In this document: positions 52,096-61,215 of the stretch, piece by piece
Position numbering within the stretch: the stretch's first letter is position 1
How the letters are laid out: every line of letters begins with the position of its first letter
Origin: Bog-756 sp963701325
Lineage (GTDB): Bacteria; Actinomycetota; Acidimicrobiia; Acidimicrobiales; RAAP-2
Length of the DNA: 64,000 bases
Reading direction: 5' to 3'
Assembly: GCA_963701325.1 (NCBI GenBank)
Contig: OY969604.1
Span: 868,001 to 932,000, forward strand
Made by a program: the position numbers and the translations under genes
Notes under the pieces: generated by a model
Seen by the model: only the letters and a program-made list of their open reading frames with translations
Told to the model about the DNA's origin: nothing
Database searches by the model: none

Positions 52096-53195
52096 GCGGA
52101 GCCCGCCCGCTGGCACTGGTCCACGATTACCTCACCCAGCAGGGCGGCGCGGAGCGGGTGGTCCTCGCGCTGGCCACCGCCTACCCCGACGCCCCGCTCT
52201 ACACCTCGCTCTACGATCCACGCGGGACCTTCCCCGACTTCGCCGACCACCGGATCCACACACTGCCGCTCGACCGGGTCGCAATCCTGCGCGAGCACCA
52301 CCGTCTGGCCCTCCCCCTCCTCGCGCCCGCCTTCTCCCGACTCCATGTCGAGGCCGAGGTGGTGCTCTGCTCGTCGAGCGGGTGGGCCCACGGGGCCCGG
52401 GTGAGCGGACGCAAGGTCGTCTACTGCCACACACCGGCGCGATGGCTCTACCAGTCGGACCGGTACCTGGCCGGGTCGTCGCGGTCGTCGGCGGCCGTGC
52501 TCGCCGCGCTCGCGCCGGCCCTCCGGCGATGGGACCGCCGAGCGGCTGCGTCGGCAAACCGGTACCTGGTCAACTCCAACGCGGTGCGGGCACGGGTGGC
52601 CGACCTCTACGGCATCGACGCCGATGTGGTCCCCCCACCGGTCGACATCGAGACGGACGGGCCCCGCGAAGCGCCGGCCGACGTCGAGCCGGGGTTCCTG
52701 TTGTGCGTCTCCCGGCTCTTGGCCTACAAGAACGTCGATGCGGTCACCGAGGCGTTCAGCCGGATGCCGGACCGACGCCTCGTGGTGGTGGGCACCGGTC
52801 CCGAGGCGGAGCGGATCGCTGCTGGCGCGCCGGCAAACGTGACGCTCTTGGGCCGGGTGGACGACGCGGGCCTGCGCTGGCTCTACGGGTCGTGCATCGG
52901 ACTGGTGGCAGCCTCCTATGAGGACTTCGGGTTGACGCCGGTGGAGGCGGCCGCATTCGGCCGCCCGACTGCCGCGCTGCGCTGGGGTGGGTTCCTCGAC
53001 ACCATCGAGGAGGGGACGACCGGGGTCTTCTTCGACCGGGCGACCCCGACCGCGATCGCCGCCGCAGTGGGGCGCCTTGCCGCTCGGACCTGGGAGACCG
53101 GTGCGATCACCGCGCACGCCCGGCGCTTCTCGTCAACCAGGTTCCTGGCCAGGATCCAGGAAGTCCTCGCAGAGGAACGGCGGCGACGGAACTGA
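52092..53195 (+). CDS. Glycosyltransferase family 4 protein
   Basis: The 367-residue GT-B glycosyltransferase has an N-terminal VHDYLTQQGGAERVVLALAT acceptor loop, YCHTPARWLY, a C-terminal donor domain starting FLLCVSRLLAYKNVDAVTEA, VVVGTGPEAERI, and the motif YEDFGLTPVEAAAFGRPTAA (Ex7E). It should add a sugar, often mannose, to a lipid-linked glycan. The convergent sugar-phosphate transferase gene suggests exopolysaccharide synthesis. GTG start coupled to the NTF2-like gene. Confidence 0.9.
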   Translation: MSGARPLALVHDYLTQQGGAERVVLALATAYPDAPLYTSLYDPRGTFPDFADHRIHTLPLDRVAILREHHRLALPLLAPAFSRLHVEAEVVLCSSSGWAHGARVSGRKVVYCHTPARWLYQSDRYLAGSSRSSAAVLAALAPALRRWDRRAAASANRYLVNSNAVRARVADLYGIDADVVPPPVDIETDGPREAPADVEPGFLLCVSRLLAYKNVDAVTEAFSRMPDRRLVVVGTGPEAERIAAGAPANVTLLGRVDDAGLRWLYGSCIGLVAASYEDFGLTPVEAAAFGRPTAALRWGGFLDTIEEGTTGVFFDRATPTAIAAAVGRLAARTWETGAITAHARRFSSTRFLARIQEVLAEERRRRN

Positions 53196-53219
53196 ACGCC
53201 GGGACGCACGCCGCGGCGG

Positions 53220-54724
53220 CTAGGAGGCGCCGCGGCCCCTGAAGACGGTCGCCGGGGTCTGCCAGAGGATCTGCATGTCCCACCAGAACGACCACGACGC
53301 GACATAGAGGTAGTCGAGCCGGCACAACTCCAGATGGGAGAGCTCGTTGCGCCCGGAGACCTGCCAGAGGCCGGTCATCCCGGGGCGGGCCTCGAAGCGC
53401 TTGCGGGCCCAACCCTCGATCCTGGCAGCCTCGTGCACCACGAAGGGGCGCGGACCGACCAACGACATGTCGCCCTTCCAGACATTGATCAGCTGCGGGA
53501 ACTCGTCGAGGCTGGTCCGTCGGAGGAACCGTCCGACCCGGGTGACCCGCGGGTCGTGGGTGATCTTGAAGAGCGGTCCGTCCATCTCGTTGAGGTGCTC
53601 GATCTCGGCACGGTGCTCCTCGGCGCCGTCGATCATGGTGCGGAACTTCATCATCGAGAAGGTTCGCTCGTTGCGTCCGGTCCGCTCCTGTCGGAAGAAG
53701 ATCGGACCGGGACTGGTGCACTTGATCACCGCCGCGACGACAAGGAGGAACGGAGAGGCCAGCACGAGGACCGCTGTCGAGGACACGATGTCGACCGTGC
53801 GCTTGAGGAACCGCGCCCCGCGCTCAGCGAGGCCGGCGCGATGTCGACCATCGGCAGTCCTGACAGGTCCTCCACGTGGGACCGGCTGGTGATGAGCTCG
53901 TAGTAGCGCGGCACGATCGAGACCCCCACCGTGCCGGTGAGGCCCTTCAGCATCTCGGTCGTCCGTTCGGGGTGGGTCTGGGAGAAACAGACCACCACCC
54001 GCGCCACGTCGAATCGCCGGCAGAGATCCGGCAGATCCTCGAGCTCGCCGAGCACGTCGTTGCGCCCGAGGGGGTTGTCGTCGACGAAGCCGACGAAGTC
54101 GACGCTCGAGTGGGCGCGCAGATGGCTCGCAACCGTCTGGGCAAGCTTGCCCGTCCCGACCACGATGATGGGAACCGACCCCACCGAGTCGCGCCCGCCG
54201 AGGCCGAAGGCGATCACCCTGGCGATCGGCACCATGACAACCGCGATGAGGCACATCGATGCGATCTTGGCCACCGAGAGCTCGTCGATGTTCCAGGCCC
54301 GCTTTGCGGCGTAGCCCACGATCGCGTAGAGGAAGCCGCTGATCATGAGGGCGTGGACGATGTTGCGGAGATCGGGGAACACGCTGATCCGGATGCGTCG
54401 GGTGACACCGCGGTAGAGGCCGTAGAGCGCGAACACCCCGATGAACAGCGGGATGACCGCGAGGTCGAAGAGTGAGGCCGTCCCGTTGCGGCCCGCCGTC
54501 GACTCGGGATTGTTCGAGACCGCCGACACCAGCAGCGGCCCGAGGATGGCTGCCGCGGTCAGGCCGAGGATATCTGCGACGAGCAGCCTGCGCAGCGCGT
54601 GGCGACGTACCTTGGCCGCGGCGCCGATATGCCTACCCGGCTCGGCCGCAACCTTTGGCCGCACCACGACCGGCGCCGCGCGCTCACGCGTGGCCCGGTC
54701 CATCTGTGGATCCAGAATTGCCAT
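53220..54724 (-). CDS. Polyprenyl glycosylphosphotransferase (frameshifted)
   Basis: The enzyme moves a sugar-phosphate to undecaprenyl phosphate, the first step of glycan assembly. Two frames join to about 500 residues. The first has four membrane helices and a CoA-binding-like domain (IIVVGTGKLAQTVASHLRAH, FVGFVDDNPLGRNDVLGELE). The second has the catalytic domain: FLKRTVDIVSSTAVLVLASP, FFRQERTGRNERTFSMMKFR, TSLDEFPQLINVWKGDMSLV, GPRPF, RPGMTGLWQVSGR. The frame break lies near 53821-53838, where one base is missing or two are extra. Start ATG at 54722-54724 is a choice; an upstream ATG at 54814 is possible. Confidence 0.88.
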
Positions 54725-54895
54725 GCCAGCCGGCCTGCCCTCTCCTTCGCCGGTCGACGGTGGACCATCCGCCGACAGGCCGGCTGCATCAACCATGTGA
54801 ACCGACAGGTGCACCGAACGTGACCTGCAGTTCCATGGTAGATGAGCGGCAACCGTTCACACAACCGCGAATCCGCGACGCGGTGCAGCCCGGTG

Positions 54896-57421
54896 CTAGG
54901 TCGAGACCCGCACTTCGGTCTGGGCGTTCAGCGCGCGCACCCTGCCCCGCGGCTCCGGGCCCGCTCCTGCTTCGGGCACCAGCGAGACGACCCGGGTCCC
55001 GCCCGGTCCGAGGTGGAACCAGGAGTCGTCTGGACGGAACCCCGGAACGTCCACGTGGACGTAGAGGGAGAACCTGCGGGCGGCGATGGACAGGGACCAC
55101 TCCCCTCCATCGGCCGGTTCGAGCCCCACCTGAAGCCCGACGTCGACCTCCACCGGGCGGGCGGGGCCGCCTGGGAGGAACCCGGCGGAGGCGAGCACCC
55201 CGCCGGCATCGTCGACCAGGTCGGCCGTGACCAGCTCGTAGGGCCGGGGCCCGAAGCGGTAGGCGTAGGCAAGGTCGCGGAAGCCGTCGAAGAGGGAGTC
55301 GGCGGGGACCTCGATCCCCCCACGGGCGGGGATCGACACCCGGCGCGAGCCCTCCTCCACCAGGTGGGCTGCGGTGTGCAGCCCGACCACGAGCGTGGCC
55401 TCGACCGGCGCCCCGGTGTCGTTGACCAGGTGGAGGGCGACCCCGTTGAGGCCCTCGTCGGTTGCCAGGACGGCCACCGGCCGGAACGCCCGGGCCAGGC
55501 CGAACCAGGAGGCCTTGGGCCGACCGAGGGCATCGAGCTGGCCCCAGCCGGCGCCGGCACGGAGATCGCGGAGCGCGAGCCCGAGGAACCCGTCGCAGGG
55601 CGACCCTGGACGGCGCCACTCGGCGGCGGCCTGTGCCATCACCTCGCAGACCGCGGCCCGACCGAGGTCGAGGGCTCGCTCGGGCTCGGTGCGCCGGAGG
55701 ACCGCTGGATCCACGCCGAACAGGACCTGCACATAGTGGTCGCGCACGTCCTCGAGGTCCCAGGATCCCCCGGTGTCGTGGTGGATGGCCCGCTTCCAGC
55801 CCGGGTCGTGCCCGGCCCGGGCGGCACCACCGCAGACCTCGTCCACCGTGGCCCGTTCGGGTGGGATGGCGAACGCCAGCCCTTCGCTCACGAACCGGGG
55901 CGCCGAGCGGCGCAGGTCGCCGAGCGGCTGGAGGAACACCCCCACCCCGACGTAGTGCGAGACACCGGTGTCGACCCGGAAGGGGGGCTGGCCTCCCGTC
56001 GGCGACGACGGGAGGGTCACCAACCCCGGGGAGAGCTGCTCCACCACCGCGGGGAGGAGGTCGTCGACCAGCGGTGTCGCCCATCGTTGCGGCGGGAGGC
56101 CCTGCATCGCCCCCTGTTCCTCGAGCTCCTGGCCGCCGCAGAAGACCGCGAGCGACGGATGGGCGACGGCCCGGGAGAGCTGCTCCTCGACCTCGGCGAC
56201 CAGGGCGGCGGTGAATGCCTCGTCGTCCGGGGGATCGAGGAACCCGAGCATCGCGTCCTGCCAGACCAGGATGCCGGCACGGTCGCACGCCTCGAAGAAG
56301 CGCTCGTCCTCCCACACGGTCCCTCCGGGCACCCGGAGCATGTTCATCCCGCCGGCACGGGCCAGCGCGACCGTGCGGCACACCTCGTCGTCGGCCACGG
56401 CGAAGCCGACCGGGTCGATCGGGTACCAGCACGACCCGCGACAGAAGACCCGGACCCCGTTGACGCTGAGCCGGAACCCCCCGTCGGAGCGGTCTGCCTC
56501 GATGGTCCGGAACCCGACTGAGCCGAGATCGAGGGTCTCGCTGCCGACGTCGACCCGGACCGGGTAGAGCGGCTGGGACCCGTGGGTGTGGGGCCACCAC
56601 AGGTCGACCTCGTCGAGGGTGAGCTCGCCCCGGAGCGCGACCAGACCGTCGGCCTCGGTGACCTCGAGCGGTGCCGCTTCGGCACCCACGGTCAGGGTGG
56701 CCCCGATCGGGACCGCGTTGGTGCCCGGCTCGGTCTGCACGTCCAGCCGGAGGTCCACGCGCACCGTGCCGGCGACCCGGCCCTCGCGCTCCGCCGTGCA
56801 GGAGGCTGCGACTCGCCGCCGCACCACCGTGACGGGCGGTCTCGGGATCAGCGTGACCGGGCGCCACGGGCCGACCGGAGCCGGGGTCACCGTCCAGCCC
56901 GGTTGGCGACCGAGGAGCGTGGTACGGATCCACCGGAGGTTCTGGCTGGTGGCGGCCGCTGTCTTCCAGCGGGGGCGGGGACGCCGCCGATCCAGCTCGG
57001 GTGCGAGCGCGGCGAACCGGATGCAGAGCTCGTGCGCTCCCCCGAGGCGCTCGACGGGCACGGTGGCGGGGGTGAACATCGACTCGGAGCGCAGCAGGTG
57101 GCGGCCGTCGAGCCAGACGTCCGCGAGGGTGGCCAGACCCTCAAGGCTCAGGGACCACCCACCGTCGGGACCTCCCGGCCGGCCGGCCCCCGCCGGGGCG
57201 GCGAACCGACAGCGGAACCACCAGTCCTCGGCGTCCAGCTGCGCAGAGCCGGGTTCCTCGGCTCCGGCAGCCCGCAGCGCACCGGCAACCGTGCCCGGCA
57301 CACCGGCGCGGATCCAGCGGAGGGCCAGACCGGCGAGCTCCTCGGGTGACCCGGCCAGCCCTGCGGGCGTACCCGCGCAGGTCCACTCGGCGGCGGCCAG
57401 CAGGTCGTCGTCAGCGTCCAT
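54896..57421 (-). CDS. Glycoside hydrolase family 2, beta-mannosidase-like
   Basis: The 841-residue protein has the GH2 order: N-terminal sugar-binding domain with WWFRCRFAAP and LADVWLDGRHLLRSESMFTP, a Ig-like domain, then a TIM barrel with GMNMLRVPGGTVWEDERFFE and GILVWQDAMLGFLDPPDDEA. The nucleophile would be E513 (RFVSEGLAF). The acid/base site reads CGGQE with E432, where clan A enzymes normally have Asn before Glu; here it is Gln431. Activity may be altered. It is the last gene of the carrier-protein operon; the ATG (57421) overlaps the DUF1839 stop by 11 bases. No export signal, so it acts inside the cell. Confidence 0.88.
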   Translation of the reverse strand: MDADDDLLAAAEWTCAGTPAGLAGSPEELAGLALRWIRAGVPGTVAGALRAAGAEEPGSAQLDAEDWWFRCRFAAPAGAGRPGGPDGGWSLSLEGLATLADVWLDGRHLLRSESMFTPATVPVERLGGAHELCIRFAALAPELDRRRPRPRWKTAAATSQNLRWIRTTLLGRQPGWTVTPAPVGPWRPVTLIPRPPVTVVRRRVAASCTAEREGRVAGTVRVDLRLDVQTEPGTNAVPIGATLTVGAEAAPLEVTEADGLVALRGELTLDEVDLWWPHTHGSQPLYPVRVDVGSETLDLGSVGFRTIEADRSDGGFRLSVNGVRVFCRGSCWYPIDPVGFAVADDEVCRTVALARAGGMNMLRVPGGTVWEDERFFEACDRAGILVWQDAMLGFLDPPDDEAFTAALVAEVEEQLSRAVAHPSLAVFCGGQELEEQGAMQGLPPQRWATPLVDDLLPAVVEQLSPGLVTLPSSPTGGQPPFRVDTGVSHYVGVGVFLQPLGDLRRSAPRFVSEGLAFAIPPERATVDEVCGGAARAGHDPGWKRAIHHDTGGSWDLEDVRDHYVQVLFGVDPAVLRRTEPERALDLGRAAVCEVMAQAAAEWRRPGSPCDGFLGLALRDLRAGAGWGQLDALGRPKASWFGLARAFRPVAVLATDEGLNGVALHLVNDTGAPVEATLVVGLHTAAHLVEEGSRRVSIPARGGIEVPADSLFDGFRDLAYAYRFGPRPYELVTADLVDDAGGVLASAGFLPGGPARPVEVDVGLQVGLEPADGGEWSLSIAARRFSLYVHVDVPGFRPDDSWFHLGPGGTRVVSLVPEAGAGPEPRGRVRALNAQTEVRVST

Positions 57422-58385
57422 AGCGGTCGACGAGGATGCCCATCGCCACCTCCCACCGGTCGGCCATCGGGCCGAGCACGGCGTCGAGGTCGACGGTCCG
57501 CCCGCGGACCACCCGCGCAAGGGCGAACTGGAGCGCCTTCGCCCCGTCCGCCATGGCGCGGAAGGCGACCGCGGCCTGCTCGGTACCCGGACCGTCGTGC
57601 AGGTTGAGCCAGTCGACGAACGAGGCGGCCAGCTCGGCGCTCGCCCCGCACTGCCGGCAGACGCCGAAGGCGTAGAGGTGGAAGGTCTCGAGGTCCTGCT
57701 CGGAGAGCCAGGGCAGGTCCCGGGCCAGCCCCGCGGCCATCCGCGGGAACGGGTTGTCGGCGGGCCGGCGGCCCAGGTGCTCCGCGGTGACCCCCACCGC
57801 CCGCGTCACCAGGTCAGGGGTGTCGCGGTCGACGTGCTCGAGACGGATCTGCTCGACGTAGGGCGCCAGGGCCGCCGGGTCGGCGTGTGCGCCGAGGCGG
57901 AAGACCCCGTCGAAGTCCTCCCCGTCGAGCTCGAAGTAGCCGGCGTTGTGGAAGTAGCCGAGCCGGCGAGCGGCTGCGTCCACCAGGTTCGGCACGATGG
58001 TGCTCTTCACGTGAGCGCTGTGGTACGAGACGCCGCGGGTGTCGGGGAGGAACCAGGAGTCGGCCTCGACCGTGGTCAGGCGGCCGTACCCCAGCTGCTC
58101 GACCACGTGGTCGATCACCGGTCGCCAGATGTTGTATTCGGAGACCTCGAGGCCGTAGAGCGCGCGCAGGTCCTCCGGCGGGTACTTGAAGAACGTCCAC
58201 TGTTCGCCGTCGTAGTCGCAGCTCAGCGCGAACGCGCCCGCCGCCAGCGGGTCCAGGCCGAGCGCGTGGAGCACCTCGATCCAGACGTCCACATAGCAGT
58301 TGGTCTCGGTCCAGCTGCGCTCCCCGGCGTGCAGAGGGTGCGGGCGGAACCCGTCCGGGGTGACCGCCAGGAGCGGCGTGCCCAC
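57411..58385 (-). CDS. DUF1839 family protein
   Basis: The 324-residue protein matches DUF1839: SWTETNCYVDVWIEVLHALG, DYDGEQWTFFKYPPEDLRAL then YGLEVSEYN, and EADSWFLPDTRGVSYHSAHV followed by KSTIVPN, ahead of a helical C-terminus. The first Cys and the DTRG..YH set suggest a papain-like or acyltransfer active site, but this is inference. The family function is not established to my knowledge. Its place directly after the amino acid:carrier-protein ligase suggests it takes the aminoacyl group from the carrier. The GTG at 58383-58385 has a GGAGGG box 6-7 bases upstream; a GTG at 58418, overlapping the ligase stop, is the alternative. Confidence 0.85.
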   Translation of the reverse strand: MGTPLLAVTPDGFRPHPLHAGERSWTETNCYVDVWIEVLHALGLDPLAAGAFALSCDYDGEQWTFFKYPPEDLRALYGLEVSEYNIWRPVIDHVVEQLGYGRLTTVEADSWFLPDTRGVSYHSAHVKSTIVPNLVDAAARRLGYFHNAGYFELDGEDFDGVFRLGAHADPAALAPYVEQIRLEHVDRDTPDLVTRAVGVTAEHLGRRPADNPFPRMAAGLARDLPWLSEQDLETFHLYAFGVCRQCGASAELAASFVDWLNLHDGPGTEQAAVAFRAMADGAKALQFALARVVRGRTVDLDAVLGPMADRWEVAMGILVDRYGR

Positions 58386-58408
58386 CGCAGTCCCTCCGGG
58401 TCCGCGGG

Positions 58409-59353
58409 CTATGGCCACAGGACCGACCGGACCGCGGCCGGCCAGCTCGCGGGGTCGGTGCCGTGCCGATCGACGAGCGCCAGGGTGATCCGGTCGACGC
58501 CGAAACCGAAGCACGCCGAGTGGGCGACCTCGCCGTCCGCGGTCTCGATGCCGAAGGGTCGACCAAAGTGGTCGAGGTGACAGTTGGACGACGAGATGGC
58601 GGTCGGCCTGCCCGCAGCGAACACCGGGGCCACCAGCTCGATCTTGAGCTCCTCGGTGCGTTGGTTGGCCGCCAGCATCCGCCCCGGACGCCCGAAGAAC
58701 GGGTCGTTGGCCACGACCGCCTCGACCGCCAGTCCGAGCCCGGAGAGGACCTCGGTGCCGCGTTCGACCCACTGGTCGCGGTGGGCGCGCGCACCCTCTG
58801 GCGTGCCCAGGTAGACGTAGTCGTGCTGACGGAAGGCCTGCATCCGGAAGGGATCCGAGCTCGGCTCGTGACGGAAGCAGTACCCGTAGACCTCGACCCT
58901 CCGGCCGCCCTCGGGCAGGACGCCTGACTGGGTCGGGTAGAGGGGATGGCAGACCGCCGGGCACAGCACCATGTCGGTCGTCTCGAGCAGGGGTGCCCGG
59001 TCCTCGTGGGCCTCGGCCCGCCGCACGAGCTCGGCGTGGCGTTCCTCGTCGCCTCGGAAGGTGTGCACGGACCCCATCTGGTCGGGGAAGGACTCGAGGT
59101 AGCCGTTGCGCTCGAAGGTGGCCCAGGGCATGACCGGGGGGAACCGGATACTCAGCGCGTCCTGGTCGACCCCGACCCGGAGCACCAGCCGGTCCACCGC
59201 GTCGGCCACTGCTTCGTAGGTCTCCGACCGTCCGTAGATGCCGTCGACCCCGGTGGCGAGCAGCAGCCCGGCGGCCAGGAGCTGGCGGCGGAACTCCGCC
59301 CACGGCTGCGCTTCGTCGGGCCGGTCCTGCTGTGCCACGGCCATCGCCCTCAC
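58409..59353 (-). CDS. Amino acid:[carrier protein] ligase (class II aaRS-like)
   Basis: This 314-residue protein resembles the truncated seryl-tRNA-synthetase homologues that charge a carrier protein instead of tRNA. It keeps the class II core: motif 2 (YGYCFRHEPSSDPFRMQAFR) and motif 3 (CFGFGVDRITLALVDRHG). Likely zinc ligands are C131 (VLCPAVCHP), E163 (RHEPSSDPF) and C281 (AHSACFGFG). No tRNA-binding coiled-coil arm or anticodon domain is present. Known members activate glycine or alanine; specificity here is not readable. GTG at 59351-59353 overlaps the flavoprotein stop (GTGA); ATG at 59344 is an alternative. The needed carrier protein and its AcpS lie upstream in the same operon. Confidence 0.9.
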   Translation of the reverse strand: MRAMAVAQQDRPDEAQPWAEFRRQLLAAGLLLATGVDGIYGRSETYEAVADAVDRLVLRVGVDQDALSIRFPPVMPWATFERNGYLESFPDQMGSVHTFRGDEERHAELVRRAEAHEDRAPLLETTDMVLCPAVCHPLYPTQSGVLPEGGRRVEVYGYCFRHEPSSDPFRMQAFRQHDYVYLGTPEGARAHRDQWVERGTEVLSGLGLAVEAVVANDPFFGRPGRMLAANQRTEELKIELVAPVFAAGRPTAISSSNCHLDHFGRPFGIETADGEVAHSACFGFGVDRITLALVDRHGTDPASWPAAVRSVLWP

Positions 59354-60528
59354 TCCCCGCGGTGGACCAGGAGCATCTGCGCGTTGTTCCCCATGATCCG
59401 GTCGTTGTTGACCATCAGCGACGCGCCCATCGCGTCACGCAGGTGGCGGCTGAGGCTGTAGGGGGAGTCGAGGCGGTACGAGGCCAGGCCGCAGATGACC
59501 ATGCAGGCCCGGACGACATCGACCACCAACGTGGATGCAGACACCTTGAGCGAGTTCATGGCGATGCCGAACACGATCGACGAGAGACGATCGGGGTCGT
59601 CGCGGGCGGCTTCGTAGCGGGCCACCGAGGCGCGCAGGAGGTCCACGAATTGCTGATGCAGCGCGGTCACGTCGGCCAGGCGCAGTGCAGCGGCCGGTGT
59701 CATCCCCGGACGCCGGCGCGCCTCGGCCTGCACGAACTTGCGGGCGAGGGCGACCGCGTCGGATGCGATGCCGAGCCAGAGGGAGCTCCACAAGAGGTGG
59801 GCCGCTGGGAGCATGGTCCGGGTCGAGATGTCGGCGTACGGGTCGCCGAGGATGGCGGACACGTCTCCACTGGCGCGGAGGACGAATCCCGTGCTGCACG
59901 TACCCCGGAAGCCCAGTGCGTTCCATTCGCCCACCTGATCGAGCTCGAGGTCGGGCGGACGGCACAGGACGAGCACCTGGTCGCTCGCCGGGCTCTCCGG
60001 CGTACGACGGGCGGTCACCAGGACCGCGTCGGCGTGGGTCGCGTACGAGATCACCGGCGCCTGCTTCTCCAACCGGAACGTGCTGCCGCTCACGTCGACC
60101 GCGCAGACGCTGCTGCGGACGTCACCGCCGGTGCCGACCTCGGTCGTCGCCGAAGCGAGCAGGTACTGGTGGTCCACCAACTCGCGCAGATAGGACCTGA
60201 GGTACTCGTTGCGTCCGTGCGCGACCAGGCAGGCAACCTGGATGTGGTGCATCGCGACCACCATGGCGCTCGATGCGCAGCGGCGGCCGAGGGCGATGAG
60301 GCCGTCGGACACCTCGGTGATGGTGGCCCCCCGTCCGCCGAGTTCGACCGGGACGAGCGCCGAGAGCAGGCCTTCTGCCCGCAGCGCGTCGATCGTCTCG
60401 GACGGGAACCGCGACCGCTCGTCGACGTCACCCGCGGCCGGCCCTGCGACCTTGTCGGCAATCGAGGCCATCTGGGCGGTGACGTCGGTCATCCCGCCGT
60501 CCACCAGGTCAAACGTGTCGGTGGTCAT
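59350..60528 (-). CDS. Acyl-CoA dehydrogenase / flavin monooxygenase-like protein
   Basis: The 392-residue protein has the acyl-CoA dehydrogenase fold: N-terminal helical domain with LLSALVPVELGGRGATITEV, middle beta domain with ASATTEVGTGGDVRSSV and EWNALGFRGTCSTGF, and a C-terminal four-helix domain. The C-terminus (YSLSRHLRDAMGASLMVNND) lacks the EGT-type motif of dehydrogenases and looks more like the RDLRDAxxH ending of group D flavin monooxygenases (DszC/HpaB-like). It may oxidise or hydroxylate an aminoacyl group on the carrier protein. ATG at 60526-60528, 7 bases after the carrier-protein stop. Confidence 0.85.
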   Translation of the reverse strand: MTTDTFDLVDGGMTDVTAQMASIADKVAGPAAGDVDERSRFPSETIDALRAEGLLSALVPVELGGRGATITEVSDGLIALGRRCASSAMVVAMHHIQVACLVAHGRNEYLRSYLRELVDHQYLLASATTEVGTGGDVRSSVCAVDVSGSTFRLEKQAPVISYATHADAVLVTARRTPESPASDQVLVLCRPPDLELDQVGEWNALGFRGTCSTGFVLRASGDVSAILGDPYADISTRTMLPAAHLLWSSLWLGIASDAVALARKFVQAEARRRPGMTPAAALRLADVTALHQQFVDLLRASVARYEAARDDPDRLSSIVFGIAMNSLKVSASTLVVDVVRACMVICGLASYRLDSPYSLSRHLRDAMGASLMVNNDRIMGNNAQMLLVHRGE

Positions 60529-60535
60529 CAGCTGG

Positions 60536-60778
60536 TCACCCTTCTCTCATCTCGAGGACCGCGGCCCGAATGGAGGCGATCGACTCGAAGGTGGACTTCT
60601 TGAGCATCTGCTCGGAGAACTCGAAGTCGAACGCGTCCTCGATGGCCAGCATCACATTGACGCTCGCGTGCGAGGTCATCCCCGCGCCGAACAGGTCGGC
60701 GTCGTCGGCCAGCGACTCGACCGGGACGGCGAGACGACCGTGCTCTGCCAGTACCCCGCGTATCGTGTCGTCCACCAT
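60536..60778 (-). CDS. Acyl/peptidyl carrier protein
   Basis: The 80-residue protein has the carrier four-helix pattern with the phosphopantetheine attachment serine at S36 in DLFGAGMTSHASVNVMLAIE. The region around it (TS rather than the DSL of fatty-acid ACP) marks a dedicated carrier. It should receive an amino acid from the ligase two genes downstream. The ATG (60776-60778) overlaps the AcpS stop by one base (TGATG), so both are made together. Confidence 0.9.
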   Translation of the reverse strand: MVDDTIRGVLAEHGRLAVPVESLADDADLFGAGMTSHASVNVMLAIEDAFDFEFSEQMLKKSTFESIASIRAAVLEMREG

Positions 60779-61215
60779 CACTCCTCCCTCTGCCCGGTGA
60801 CGCACCGGCCGACGACCACGGCCGCGGCGACCGGCGCCTCGTGGGTGAGACTCACGGCGAACTCGTCGATTCCGGCGGCAGCCGCCATCGCAGCGGCCAG
60901 ACCCGAGAGCCGGATCTCGCACCACCCACCTGCCACCCGGTGTACTTCGATACTACGCCACTCGGGGCGCACCTCTCGGGGACGCAGGACTTTGAGCACC
61001 GCCTCCTTGGCCGCGAACCTCGCCGCCAACGACTCCGCCGAATAGGTGGGGTCGCCCCCCCCGGTGACGCGCGCTGTCCGGCACGAGGCGATCTCATGGG
61101 GCGTGTAGATCCGCTCAACGTAGCGGTCGCCGAACAGCTCGACGGACTCGGCCACGTCGGCCACCGCGATCACGTCGACGCCGACGCGGAGGGTTTCGGT
61201 GGGCGCCGCGCTCAC
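60778..61215 (-). CDS. Holo-[acyl-carrier-protein] synthase-type phosphopantetheinyl transferase
   Basis: This enzyme attaches 4'-phosphopantetheine from CoA to the carrier-protein serine. The 145-residue product has RVGVDVIAVADVAESVELFG, YTPHEIASCR, the metal/CoA motif SLAARFAAKEAVLKVLRP, and IDEFAVSLTHEAPVAAAVVV near the end. Its place next to a carrier-protein gene and inside the operon points to a dedicated role; the housekeeping acpS is probably elsewhere. GTG start overlaps the glycosyltransferase stop (GTGA). Confidence 0.92.
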   Translation of the reverse strand: MSAAPTETLRVGVDVIAVADVAESVELFGDRYVERIYTPHEIASCRTARVTGGGDPTYSAESLAARFAAKEAVLKVLRPREVRPEWRSIEVHRVAGGWCEIRLSGLAAAMAAAAGIDEFAVSLTHEAPVAAAVVVGRCVTGQREE

